Assembly: GCF_023276435.1 (NCBI RefSeq)
Contig: NZ_JALLPO010000068.1
Location: 1-36,129, forward strand
DNA: 36,129 nt
Direction of reading: 5' to 3'
From: Sphaerisporangium perillae
Lineage (GTDB): Bacteria; Actinomycetota; Actinomycetes; Streptosporangiales; Streptosporangiaceae
Shown: positions 24,683-32,335 of the stretch, piece after piece
How the letters are laid out: each line of letters begins with the position of its first letter
Numbering within the stretch: position 1 is the first letter of the stretch
Made by a program: the position numbers and the translations under genes
The notes under the pieces: model-generated
Told to the model about the DNA's origin: nothing
Databases searched by the model: none
What the model saw: the letters and a program-made list of their open reading frames with translations, nothing else

Positions 24683-26767
24683 GTGACATCCCAGGATGCC
24701 CACCGCGCGGTCGACGCGGTCTGGCGGATGGAGTCGGCGAGAGTCGTCGCCGGCCTCGTCCGGATGGTGGGCGATGTGGGGCTGGCCGAGGAGCTCGCGC
24801 AGGACGCGCTCCTCGCGGCCCTCGAACAGTGGCCCGAGTCAGGCGTGCCGGACAATCCGGGCGCCTGGCTCATGGCCGTCGCCAAGCGTCGCGGCATCGA
24901 CCACCTCCGGCGCGACGAGCGGCTCGACCGCAGGCACGAGCAGCTCGCCCACGAGCTCACCACGTGGGAGGACACCGCCGAGGCGGACGTCGACGCGGCC
25001 CTCGACGGTGAGGTGGGCGACGATGTCCTGCGCCTGATGTTCGTCTCCTGCCATCCGGCGCTGTCCACCGAGTCCCGGGTGGCGCTCACGCTGCGGCTGC
25101 TCGGCGGACTGCGCACCGAGGAGATCGCGCGCGCGTTCCTCGTCTCGGAACAGGCCATCGCGCAGCGCGTCGTCCGGGCCAAACGCACCCTCGCGACCCT
25201 CCAGGTCCCCTTCGAGGTCCCCGAAGGGCCGGAACGCGCGGCGCGCCTGTCGTCGGTGCTCGAGGTCATCTACCTGGTGTTCAACGAGGGGTACGCGGCG
25301 ACCGCCGGCGACGGGTGGATGCGCAAGGACCTTTGTTACGAAGCGCTGCGCCTGGGCCGGCTGCTCGCCGGACTCGCGCCCGGCGAGGCCGAGGTGCACG
25401 GCCTGGTCGCGCTGATGGAGCTCCAGACCTCGCGGCTGGCCGCCCGGACAGGCCCGTCGGGGGAGCCCATCGCGCTGCACGAGCAGAACCGCGGACGCTG
25501 GGACCCGCTCCACATCCGCCGCGGGTTCGAGGCGCTGCTCCGCGCGAGGGGGGCCGGTGGGCCCCTCGGGCCGTACGTGCTGCAGGCCGCCATCGCCGTC
25601 TGCCACGCGCAGGCCCGCACGGCCGAGCAGACCGACTGGGCGCAGATCGTCGCCCTCTACGAGCTGCTCGCCCGGGTGCTGCCCACGCCGGTCGTCCAGC
25701 TCAACCGCGCGGTCGCGCTGGCCATGGCGCACGGCCCCGAGGCGGGGCTGGCACTCGCCGACACGCTCGTCACCGAACCGGCGCTCAAGGGCTACCACCG
25801 CCTGCCGAGCGTGCGCGGCGACCTGCTGGCCCGGCTCGGCCGCCACGACGAGGCCCGGCGGGAGTTCGAACGCGCCGCGGACCTCACCCTGAACCTGCCC
25901 GAACGCGCGATCCTCCTCGAACGCGCCGCGGCCTGCGCCGACACCGCCGAAGCCACACCGGGGACGGCCGTCACCCTGGCCGAGGCCGCGAGCGCCTTCC
26001 TCGCCCGGGACGACCTGGACGCCGCGACCGTCCGCTCCTACGGCCAGACCATGAGCCGGCTGCGCCGCGGCCTCGGCGACGACGCCCCGCTGGTGGAGGT
26101 GACCGCCACGCAGGTCGCCGAGGCCTTCACCGCCGCCTGGGGGAGCGCCGCCGCCGCGACGTGGAACCGGCACCGCGGCGCCGTCCGCTCCTTCTCAACC
26201 TGGGCCGCCGCCCAGGGACGTCCGACCGGTGACCTGGCCGCCGGGATCGATCGCCGGTTCGAGCCCCGGGGACGCACCCGCCCCGTCGACCCGACGCGGG
26301 TCCAGGAGCTGTGGGAACGGCCGGACATCGCCCTGCGCGAGCGCGCCCTGTGGCTGCTGCTCTACGAGAGCGCCGCCGGCGTCGGGGCGGCGCTCGCGCT
26401 CAACGTCGAGGACCTGGACCTGGCCGGGATGCGAGGAAGGGTGGCCGCCGGGCGGCAGAGGGTCGACACGGGACGCGGAGAGGTGAGGGCCGGGCGGCTG
26501 GGGGGCGACCGTGGGCGCGGAGAGGCGGGCGACGGGGTCCGCTGGATCCAGTGGCGGTCCGGCACCGCCGAGCTGATCCCCCAACTCATCGCGGGCCGCC
26601 GCCGCGGCCCGCTGTTCCTGTCGGACCGCAGGCCCGGCCCCGGCCGGCCGCCGGCCCCCGGCGACCTGTGCCCCGAGACCGGCCGCCGCAGGCTGTCCTA
26701 CGAACGGGCCGAGTACCTGTTCAAGCAGGCCACCGGCCACACCCTCGACCAGCTCCGGGCCAGGTAG
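24683..26767 (+). CDS. ECF42-type sigma factor fused to a truncated tyrosine-recombinase-like domain
   Basis: This 694-residue protein. Residues 1-~420 are a complete ECF42 sigma factor: region 2 (VDAVWRMESARVVAGLVRMV, LAQDALLAALEQWPESG), region 4 (LRLLGGLRTEEIARAFLVSE, AQRVVRAKRTLA), then the DUF6596/TPR-like extension (FNEGYAATAG, QLNRAVALAMAHGPEAGLAL). Members usually stop near 410-420. Here the frame continues into ~270 residues resembling an actinobacterial phage-type integrase: core-binding region (SAFLARDDLDAATVRSYGQT) and catalytic region (RALWLLLYESAAGVGAALAL, NVEDLDL, LSYERAEYLFKQATGHTLDQ). The first catalytic Arg is replaced (GVGAAL instead of a GLRxxEL-type sequence). The protein ends LDQLRAR just at the HxLR box, so the second His and the nucleophilic Tyr are absent. 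It cannot recombine DNA but may bind it. GTG 24683 is the only sensible start; GGAGGA lies about 12 nt upstream. Confidence 0.85.
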   Translation: MTSQDAHRAVDAVWRMESARVVAGLVRMVGDVGLAEELAQDALLAALEQWPESGVPDNPGAWLMAVAKRRGIDHLRRDERLDRRHEQLAHELTTWEDTAEADVDAALDGEVGDDVLRLMFVSCHPALSTESRVALTLRLLGGLRTEEIARAFLVSEQAIAQRVVRAKRTLATLQVPFEVPEGPERAARLSSVLEVIYLVFNEGYAATAGDGWMRKDLCYEALRLGRLLAGLAPGEAEVHGLVALMELQTSRLAARTGPSGEPIALHEQNRGRWDPLHIRRGFEALLRARGAGGPLGPYVLQAAIAVCHAQARTAEQTDWAQIVALYELLARVLPTPVVQLNRAVALAMAHGPEAGLALADTLVTEPALKGYHRLPSVRGDLLARLGRHDEARREFERAADLTLNLPERAILLERAAACADTAEATPGTAVTLAEAASAFLARDDLDAATVRSYGQTMSRLRRGLGDDAPLVEVTATQVAEAFTAAWGSAAAATWNRHRGAVRSFSTWAAAQGRPTGDLAAGIDRRFEPRGRTRPVDPTRVQELWERPDIALRERALWLLLYESAAGVGAALALNVEDLDLAGMRGRVAAGRQRVDTGRGEVRAGRLGGDRGRGEAGDGVRWIQWRSGTAELIPQLIAGRRRGPLFLSDRRPGPGRPPAPGDLCPETGRRRLSYERAEYLFKQATGHTLDQLRAR

Positions 26768-26781
26768 GGGCGGCAGCCCGG

Positions 26782-26803
26782 CCCGCGAGCAGCGGATCGC
26801 GGG
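26782..26803. terminator. Hairpin between convergent genes
   Basis: CCCGCGA gcagcgga TCGCGGG is a perfect 7-bp stem with an 8-nt loop. It lies between the ends of the sigma-fusion gene (26767) and the siderophore decarboxylase gene (26836) and could terminate both. Confidence 0.6.
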
Positions 26804-26835
26804 ACGTGCGACGCGAACGGTCGCGGTCCGGCGCG

Positions 26836-27942
26836 TCAGGTGAGGTAGTGGAAGCCGGGCTTGGGATGCATGAGGAAGTCGTGGTGGGAGATGGTCCAGG
26901 CGTAGGCGCCGGCCAGGCCGAAGGCCACGACGTCGCCCACGTTCACCGACATCGGCACCCTGCGCGCGAAGACGTCCCTGGGAGTGCACAGCTGGCCGAC
27001 GACGGTGACCGGCTCATCGTCCACGCCCGTGCCGGCACGCCCGGCCGGCAGGACCGCGAACGGCTGGTCGTGGCCCTTGGCCACCGGGGTGCGCAGGTGG
27101 TGGGTGCCGCCGGTGACCACGGCGAACACCTCGCCGTGCACCCGCTTCACGTCGATCACCCGGGTCAGGTACCAGCCGCAGTACGCCGCGAGCGCCCGGC
27201 CGGGCTCGACGCGCAGGGTCTCGCCGGAGTCGCGGAGGCAGGCGAGGCCCCGCCCGTAGGCCTCCCAGTCGAACCGCTCCTCGGGGTCGCGGTACGACAC
27301 GGCCATGCCGCCGCCGAGGTTGACCTCCGTGGCCGCGAGGTCGCGGCTGAAGGCGAGCACGGCCTTGGCCAGTTCGAGCAGCTCGGCGGCGTGCAGGCCG
27401 CTGGCCAGGTGCGCGTGGACCCCTCGCAACCGCACCCTGTTCTGGCCGTGTACCAGTGCGAGGCATTCGCGGACGCCGTCGGGGTCCATGCCGAACGGGG
27501 TCGCGCCGCCGCCCATCGCCAGCGACGCGCCTTCGACGGGGACGGCGAGGTTCACTCGCAGCAGCGCGTCGACCGGCCCGCCGACGTCGATGAGGCGGCG
27601 CAGCTCGCCGGGGCTCTCGACGTGCATGCGGTGGACGTCCAGGGCCAGCTCGGCGTCGGTCTTGCCGGGGCCGCCGAGCGCGAGCCGGGCGTCGGGCAGG
27701 ACGGAGCGCACGTGGGCCACCTCGCCGCTGGAGGACACCTCGAACCCGTCCGCGTACGGGGCCAGCGTGTGCAGCAGCGCGGGGTCGGGGTTGGCCTTGA
27801 CCGCGTAGTACAGCTCGATGCCCGGCAGGGCCCGCCGTACCGTGGCGGCGTGCCGGTCGAGCGCCGCGAGGTCGTACACGTACGCGGGGAGGGCGTCGGC
27901 GAGGCGTACGGCGCGCTCGCGCACGCTTTCCGGGATGTTCAT
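26836..27942 (-). CDS. PLP-dependent decarboxylase, PvsE-like (siderophore biosynthesis)
   Basis: This 368-residue fold-type III (alanine-racemase-fold) decarboxylase is related to diaminopimelate and ornithine decarboxylases. Lys49 in YYAVKANP forms the PLP aldimine, His178 in HAHLASG stacks on the ring, GGG (210-212) and EPGR (246-249) bind phosphate, Cys319 in GQLCTPRD is the partner active-site cysteine, and GAYAW (345-349) closes the site. In vibrioferrin synthesis PvsE decarboxylates a serine-citrate intermediate to give the ethanolamine arm. I infer a similar amino-acid decarboxylation here, but substrate specificity cannot be read from sequence. Its ATG overlaps the stop of the upstream NIS synthetase (ATGA), so it is translationally coupled and last in the iron-regulated operon. 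Confidence 0.87.
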   Translation of the reverse strand: MNIPESVRERAVRLADALPAYVYDLAALDRHAATVRRALPGIELYYAVKANPDPALLHTLAPYADGFEVSSSGEVAHVRSVLPDARLALGGPGKTDAELALDVHRMHVESPGELRRLIDVGGPVDALLRVNLAVPVEGASLAMGGGATPFGMDPDGVRECLALVHGQNRVRLRGVHAHLASGLHAAELLELAKAVLAFSRDLAATEVNLGGGMAVSYRDPEERFDWEAYGRGLACLRDSGETLRVEPGRALAAYCGWYLTRVIDVKRVHGEVFAVVTGGTHHLRTPVAKGHDQPFAVLPAGRAGTGVDDEPVTVVGQLCTPRDVFARRVPMSVNVGDVVAFGLAGAYAWTISHHDFLMHPKPGFHYLT

Positions 27943-30281
27943 CGGCGTACCCCCGCGAAGGGGTTCGCCACGGCGACGTAGCCGGCGTGGCGGTCGGCCG
28001 AGCGGGCCCACCGGGTAGCGAGGTTGGCCTTGGCCGGCAGGGGAGCCCCGGCCAGCAGATCGCGCAGGGGGAGGGGCCGCGCGTGCTCGCCGGCGTACCG
28101 GGCGACGCGTGCCCTGGCGTCCGCCCACAGCTCGCGGAGGAGCTCGTCTCGGGCGTGCGGCGCCGCCGACCCGGCGACCGTGGCGGCGATCTCGGGAAGA
28201 TGGTTCACCATGATGCAGTAGACCACGCGGGTCCAGCCGCGCGTGGCGTCATAGGTCGTCGCCTTGGTGACCGGATCCGGAAGGCCGGAGATGTCGTGCC
28301 GCCCGGCGACCAGCTTCGTGCCTTCCAAGTCCCGAAATATGGCTTCAACCGGCATGCCTTCGGAGCCGATTCCCACGAGAACGTTCTGCAGATGGGGCTC
28401 CAGCACCACGCCGTGCCGGAAATAGGCGTCGAAGACCGGGAGCGCCACCCGCTCGACGTACGCACCCCACCAGCGCACCGGATCCCGCCGCAGAGCCCCC
28501 ACCGCACCCGCGAGCGACTCCGCCGCCACGTCACCCACGAAGGCGCCGCCGCTCGCGTGCGGAACGCCATCCGCGTGGCCCATGCCGTTCAGGCGCGCTC
28601 CGCCGTCGGGCTGCGCTCCGCTGTTCGGGTGCGTTCCGTTGTTGGGCTGCGCCCCGCCGTACGTTCCGTTGTTGGGCTGCGCCCCGCCGTACGGGTGCGT
28701 TCCGTTGTTGGGCTGCGCCCCGCCGTTCCGGTGCGTGTCGCTGTTCGGGTACGCGCCACCGTTGGGCCACGCGCCGACGTCGGTGGTCTCGCGGAGGGCG
28801 GCCAGCGCACCGGCCAGCACAGGAGTGACCTGCGGGCCGGTGACCTCCCAAGGGCTGGACCGGACGATCACGCCGAGCCCTTCGAGGAGGCGCGTGCCGA
28901 GCGCCGCCGAGCGGTACCCCGGCTCGGGCAGCCAGCGGGTCCCGGGGAAGCGCCGCGACAGGTCCGCGAACACCGGCTCCAGCCTGCCGCTCAGCTCGAC
29001 GGCCGAGGCCAGCTCGTACCAGGCGTTCTTCCGCAGGCAGTTGGTGATCCGCACATCGAGGCTGAACTTCAGGCACTTGCCGATCGCCGGCTCGTACACC
29101 GTGCGCACCGACGAGGTGGGGATCGCCGGGTGCGGACCGTACCCGAGATCCACGAGCCGGCCGTCCGCGAGCGGGGCGGCCAGCTCGGCGCCGAGCAACT
29201 CGAGCTGCCAAGGGTGGGCCGGGAGCAGGGTGTACCCGGGCGGCGCCTGGCCGAGCCCGTCGATCGCCAGGGAGTCGCCGCCGGTCACGAGCAGGTCGTC
29301 GCGCACGCCGAGCAGCCGCAACGGGAACGCGGCGTGCGCCTCCGGCGCGTACCGCGCCCAGCCGGACCCGCCTCTGGCCTTGGGCGAGGGATGGAACGGA
29401 TGCCCGAAGACCAGCGCCTGCTCCGAAGCCAGCCAGGGGTCCTCCGGCGGCCTCGCGACGGCCCGCTCCCGCAGCATGACCATCATCGCCGCACGACTCG
29501 CGGCCACCTGCCCGGCGAACTCCTCATTGTGCCCCACGATCGAACCGTTCTCCGCGGCCGAATCGTTCTCCGCGGTCAGGCCGTTGTCCCCGCTCGGATC
29601 GTTGTCCGTGCTCGAACCGTTGTCCGTGCTCGGATCGTTGTCCGCGGCTGAACCGTTGTTCGTGGTCGGATCGTTGTTCATGATTGAGCCGTTGTTCATG
29701 ATCGGTCCGTTTTCCGTGGTCGGACCACTCGCCGTGCCTGGATCGTTTTTCGTGATCAGGCCGGTCCCGGTGACCGGGTGCGATCCGCTCTGCCCGCCCA
29801 GCTCGGCCTCGACCAGCCGGACCAGGCGGTTCACGGAGAGGGGATGCCACGAGCCGTGCCGCAGCCGCTCGGCAGGGCCGTCGAAGCGGAGGGCCAGCCC
29901 GCCGGAGGTCGGTACGCGGATCAAGGTCCCCGCCAGGCGAAGCAGCAGGTAAGGCGCGGCGGCCCACACCTGGCCGCGCGGAGCGGCCACCTCTCGTACA
30001 CAGCAGCGCAGCAACGCGGCAAGGCTGGCCTCCTCCGCGACTCCCGCCCAAACCCCCTCCGCGTGGCCTGCCCAAGCCTCGTCCGCGTCGCCCACCGGGC
30101 CCTCGTCCGCGTCGCCTGCCCATCCCCCCTTCGCGTGGCCCGCCGAGATCTCCTCCGCGTCGCCGGCCCAAACCACCTCCGCTTCGCCCGGCCGGGTGTC
30201 CTCCGGGCCGTCTTGCGGGGTTCCCTTCGTGATGCGGGTGGGCAGGCCGAAGGCGGCGGAGTCGCACACGACGCCGTTCAA
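27939..30281 (-). CDS. NIS (IucA/IucC-family) siderophore synthetase 2, PvsD-like by position
   Basis: This 780-residue NRPS-independent siderophore synthetase adenylates a carboxylate such as citrate and joins it to an amine or alcohol. The family motifs are present: GHPFHPSPKARGG (293-305), LLPAHPWQLE (352-361), CLKFSLDVRITNCLRKNA (403-420), HGVVLEPHLQN (623-633) and the ferric reductase-like C-terminal FhuF-type region (LATRWARSADRHAGY). Usual length is about 600. The excess comes from three low-complexity tandem arrays: residues 36-83, 175-250 and 506-566. The start is TTG 30281 (MNGVVCDS), with GAGAGG about 8 nt upstream; it overlaps the stop of synthetase 1 (TTGA), so coupling is likely. 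A GTG at 30269 is an alternative. The arrays lie between, not inside, the catalytic motifs, so activity is plausible. Confidence 0.88.
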   Translation of the reverse strand: MNGVVCDSAAFGLPTRITKGTPQDGPEDTRPGEAEVVWAGDAEEISAGHAKGGWAGDADEGPVGDADEAWAGHAEGVWAGVAEEASLAALLRCCVREVAAPRGQVWAAAPYLLLRLAGTLIRVPTSGGLALRFDGPAERLRHGSWHPLSVNRLVRLVEAELGGQSGSHPVTGTGLITKNDPGTASGPTTENGPIMNNGSIMNNDPTTNNGSAADNDPSTDNGSSTDNDPSGDNGLTAENDSAAENGSIVGHNEEFAGQVAASRAAMMVMLRERAVARPPEDPWLASEQALVFGHPFHPSPKARGGSGWARYAPEAHAAFPLRLLGVRDDLLVTGGDSLAIDGLGQAPPGYTLLPAHPWQLELLGAELAAPLADGRLVDLGYGPHPAIPTSSVRTVYEPAIGKCLKFSLDVRITNCLRKNAWYELASAVELSGRLEPVFADLSRRFPGTRWLPEPGYRSAALGTRLLEGLGVIVRSSPWEVTGPQVTPVLAGALAALRETTDVGAWPNGGAYPNSDTHRNGGAQPNNGTHPYGGAQPNNGTYGGAQPNNGTHPNSGAQPDGGARLNGMGHADGVPHASGGAFVGDVAAESLAGAVGALRRDPVRWWGAYVERVALPVFDAYFRHGVVLEPHLQNVLVGIGSEGMPVEAIFRDLEGTKLVAGRHDISGLPDPVTKATTYDATRGWTRVVYCIMVNHLPEIAATVAGSAAPHARDELLRELWADARARVARYAGEHARPLPLRDLLAGAPLPAKANLATRWARSADRHAGYVAVANPFAGVRR
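28584..28768. repeat. In-frame 18/36-bp tandem array in NIS synthetase 2
   Basis: It encodes residues 506-566: units such as NNGTHP, YGGAQP, NNGTYGGAQP, NNGTHP, NSGAQP. The basic unit is 6 residues (18 bp), with a higher-order 36-bp unit. One copy lacks 6 bp, still in frame. Confidence 0.9.
29532..29759. repeat. In-frame 18-bp tandem array in NIS synthetase 2
   Basis: It encodes residues 175-250 as about twelve 6-residue units of the form xxN[GD][PS]x (MNNGSI, MNNDPT, TNNGSA, ADNDPS, TDNGSS). It is rich in Asn/Asp/Ser and likely disordered. Confidence 0.9.
30030..30176. repeat. In-frame 24-bp tandem array in NIS synthetase 2
   Basis: It encodes residues 36-83 as six 8-residue units (VVWAGDAE, EISAGHAK, GGWAGDAD, EGPVGDAD, EAWAGHAE, GVWAGVAE), just before the first conserved helix (ASLAALLRCC). 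Confidence 0.9.
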
Positions 30282-32335
30282 TGGTTCGCCTCTCTGCGGG
30301 GGGTGCGGCGCAGGTAGTTCGGGCCGCTGGTGCCGTAGTGCTTGTTGATGTCGGCGGAGGCGATGCGCGAGCGGTCCACCAGGGTTCCGGCGCTCACCAT
30401 GGACTTGCCGACCAGCCGGGCGGCGTCCAGCGTGCGTGCCCGCAGCAGCCGTGCCATCGGATGGCCGTCGTGCTCGGCGAGGGCGCTCTCCAGGGCTCCG
30501 GCGACGAGCTCGCCATGGCCGGCGCCGAACGCGATCGCCGCGGCGGCCAGGTGCAGGGTGATCGTCACGAACACGTCGGCCAAGGCGTGCGGGTCCCCGG
30601 TCAGCAGGCGCGGGTCGGCGAAGCCGGGTACCGCCAGACCGGCCGCGACCAGCCGGTCGGGTGAGGCGAGCAGCCCGTCGTCGTCCTTCACCAGCAACCG
30701 CATCCGCGCGCCGGACCCCGAGCGTGACTCGTCGAAGATCAGGGCGAGGTTCTGCTGGTGGGCCTCCAGGGCGATGCCGTAGGTGACGAACAGCCGGACG
30801 TTCCAGGTGAGCAGCACCCGCAGGTAGTCGGCCAGCAGCGCCGCCACGTCCCCGCCCCGGTGGCGGGCGGCCAGGTCGTCGAGTACCCGAGGCCCGCCGC
30901 CGGGCACGGGGTACGGGGCGAGCAGGGCGGCCACCGGGACGATCTCCCCAGGGGGCAGGCGGCGGACCATCCAGCCGAGGTACTCGTGCCCGGCGTGCGC
31001 GTAGGTCTGCTCGTCGGCGAGGACCACGTCGAGGTCCGGTTCCCTGCGCAGGACCTCGCGCAGCAGCAGCTCCGCCCGCGCGCCGTCGGCCAGCGTCCCC
31101 GGTTTGATGGACCGCCGGTTCCGGGCGCCCAGCGTGCTCGTGGCCAGCGGCAGCTTCAGATGCGTGCGAGCGTCCACCTCGACGGTGCGCATCGACAGGG
31201 TAGGCCGCACGACCAGGTACGGCTCGTCGAGGACCGACACCCCCGGGATCCGCCGGACGGCGGGAAGCGTCAGCGGATGCACCGGGAAGCGTACGTGCGA
31301 GGGGTCCCTGTCCGGCCGCAGGGGGAGAGCTTCCGGCCGTACGTGCCAGGGCTCCTTGTCCGGCCGCAGGAGGGGGTCTTCCGGTCGCATGTGCGGGGTG
31401 CCCGCGGAGGGCCACCAGCCGGGCAGGTCCCCGTGCATGGTGACCCGCTCGATCGGCACGGCCGCCCAGCGGAGCGCGAAGTGCGGCGCGAACTCCGGCG
31501 CGTACGCCGCCACCTCTTCCTCCGAGAGGCCGAGGCGTGCCCGCGACGTCGGATAGACGGGGTGGTCGACGAACGCGCCCAGCGTCTCGTAGGCCACCGT
31601 CCTGCCCAGCCGCACCCCGCCGCCCGGCCCGGACTCGGACTTGGACTCGGACTCCCTGTCCTCGGCATCCTCCACCGGTGCGGAACTCGGATGCCCGGTC
31701 TGAGCGGACTTCTCCCATGGCGGAGGCGAGGTGGGGGTGCGGAGCGCGTGGCGCAGGCGGGTGAGGACGTCCGGCCGGTGGGTCTCGTGCAGGTCGTACG
31801 CGCGCAGCGCCGCGTGGCACTCCTCGGCGAAGGCGGCCACCCCTGCGGCGTCCCCGGGAGCGGCGACGCGGGTCAGCGCCTCGACCACCTCGTCAAGGGT
31901 CAGCGACTCGTCCGGAGCGACCACGAAGTCCTGGTACAGGCGGCCGGGCGCCAGCCGTACCCGCCGTCCGGAGGGCAGGGCGAGCCGCACGCCGTCCTTG
32001 GTGCGGGTCATGCGGGATGCCAGGCCGCCGTAGTCCTCGCGGAGCAGGGTGTCCAGCACGCGTGCGGCCAGGTATGGCTCCCAAGCGCGACCGTCCCCTT
32101 CCCCGGCAGCAGCCTCGTGTTCCGGAACGGCGGCGGCATTCTGCTCCGAAACGGCGGAAGCCTCGTGTTCCGAAGAGACCACAGCCTCGCAGCCTGAAGC
32201 GACCACAGCCTCGCGGTCCGAAGCCCTCGCGGCCTCGCAATCCGTCGCGGCCGCGGCTTCGCGGTTCGCGGCGGTGGCCCGGCGTTTCGGGGCCGTGCCG
32301 GGAGGGCTGTCGCACTCGGCGGCCGCGGGGGTCAT
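30278..32335 (-). CDS. NIS (IucA/IucC-family) siderophore synthetase 1, PvsB-like by position
   Basis: This 685-residue IucA/IucC synthetase has family motifs AFVDHPVYPTSRARLGLSEE, RFPVHPLTLP, RTHLKLPLATSTLGARNRRS and TYGIALEAHQQNLALIFDE, plus GPNYLRR near the C-terminus. It catalyses ATP-dependent amide or ester formation on a polycarboxylic acid. Residues 20-75 are seven 8-residue tandem units before the first conserved block (LAARVLDTLLREDYGGLASR). A second array of 16-residue units (HVRPEALPLRPDRDPS) interrupts the region between the HPVYP and HPLTLP motifs. An acidic Ser/Glu linker (DAEDRESESKSESG) is also present. ATG 32335 overlaps the stop of the ATP-grasp gene (ATGA). In pvs operons PvsB joins the Ala-oxoglutarate half to the citrate-ethanolamine half; that role here is inferred only from gene order. 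Confidence 0.88.
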   Translation of the reverse strand: MTPAAAECDSPPGTAPKRRATAANREAAAATDCEAARASDREAVVASGCEAVVSSEHEASAVSEQNAAAVPEHEAAAGEGDGRAWEPYLAARVLDTLLREDYGGLASRMTRTKDGVRLALPSGRRVRLAPGRLYQDFVVAPDESLTLDEVVEALTRVAAPGDAAGVAAFAEECHAALRAYDLHETHRPDVLTRLRHALRTPTSPPPWEKSAQTGHPSSAPVEDAEDRESESKSESGPGGGVRLGRTVAYETLGAFVDHPVYPTSRARLGLSEEEVAAYAPEFAPHFALRWAAVPIERVTMHGDLPGWWPSAGTPHMRPEDPLLRPDKEPWHVRPEALPLRPDRDPSHVRFPVHPLTLPAVRRIPGVSVLDEPYLVVRPTLSMRTVEVDARTHLKLPLATSTLGARNRRSIKPGTLADGARAELLLREVLRREPDLDVVLADEQTYAHAGHEYLGWMVRRLPPGEIVPVAALLAPYPVPGGGPRVLDDLAARHRGGDVAALLADYLRVLLTWNVRLFVTYGIALEAHQQNLALIFDESRSGSGARMRLLVKDDDGLLASPDRLVAAGLAVPGFADPRLLTGDPHALADVFVTITLHLAAAAIAFGAGHGELVAGALESALAEHDGHPMARLLRARTLDAARLVGKSMVSAGTLVDRSRIASADINKHYGTSGPNYLRRTPRREANH
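31291..31398. repeat. In-frame 48-bp tandem repeat in NIS synthetase 1
   Basis: Two units start at 31291 and 31339, with part of a third from 31387. Each encodes 16 residues, for example HVRPEALPLRPDRDPS and HMRPEDPLLRPDKEPW. The insert sits in the enzyme's central region. Confidence 0.8.
32105..32278. repeat. In-frame 24-bp tandem array in NIS synthetase 1
   Basis: Seven 8-residue units ending in Glu-Ala or Asn-Ala (ATAANREA, AAATDCEA, ARASDREA, VVASGCEA, VVSSEHEA, SAVSEQNA, AAVPEHEA) at residues 20-75, in perfect register. Confidence 0.9.

Noticed and set aside
25950-26767. A separate integrase gene or integrated mobile element
   Set aside because: No start codon with a ribosome-binding site, no stop separating it from the sigma factor, no attachment-site repeats and no catalytic tyrosine; it is best read as a fused, truncated domain.
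30281-31820. Extension of NIS synthetase 2 upstream into a 1293-codon frame
   Set aside because: The upstream part lies fully inside NIS synthetase 1 in another frame and is Arg/Pro-rich; TTG 30281 with its ribosome-binding site and TTGA overlap fits the operon.
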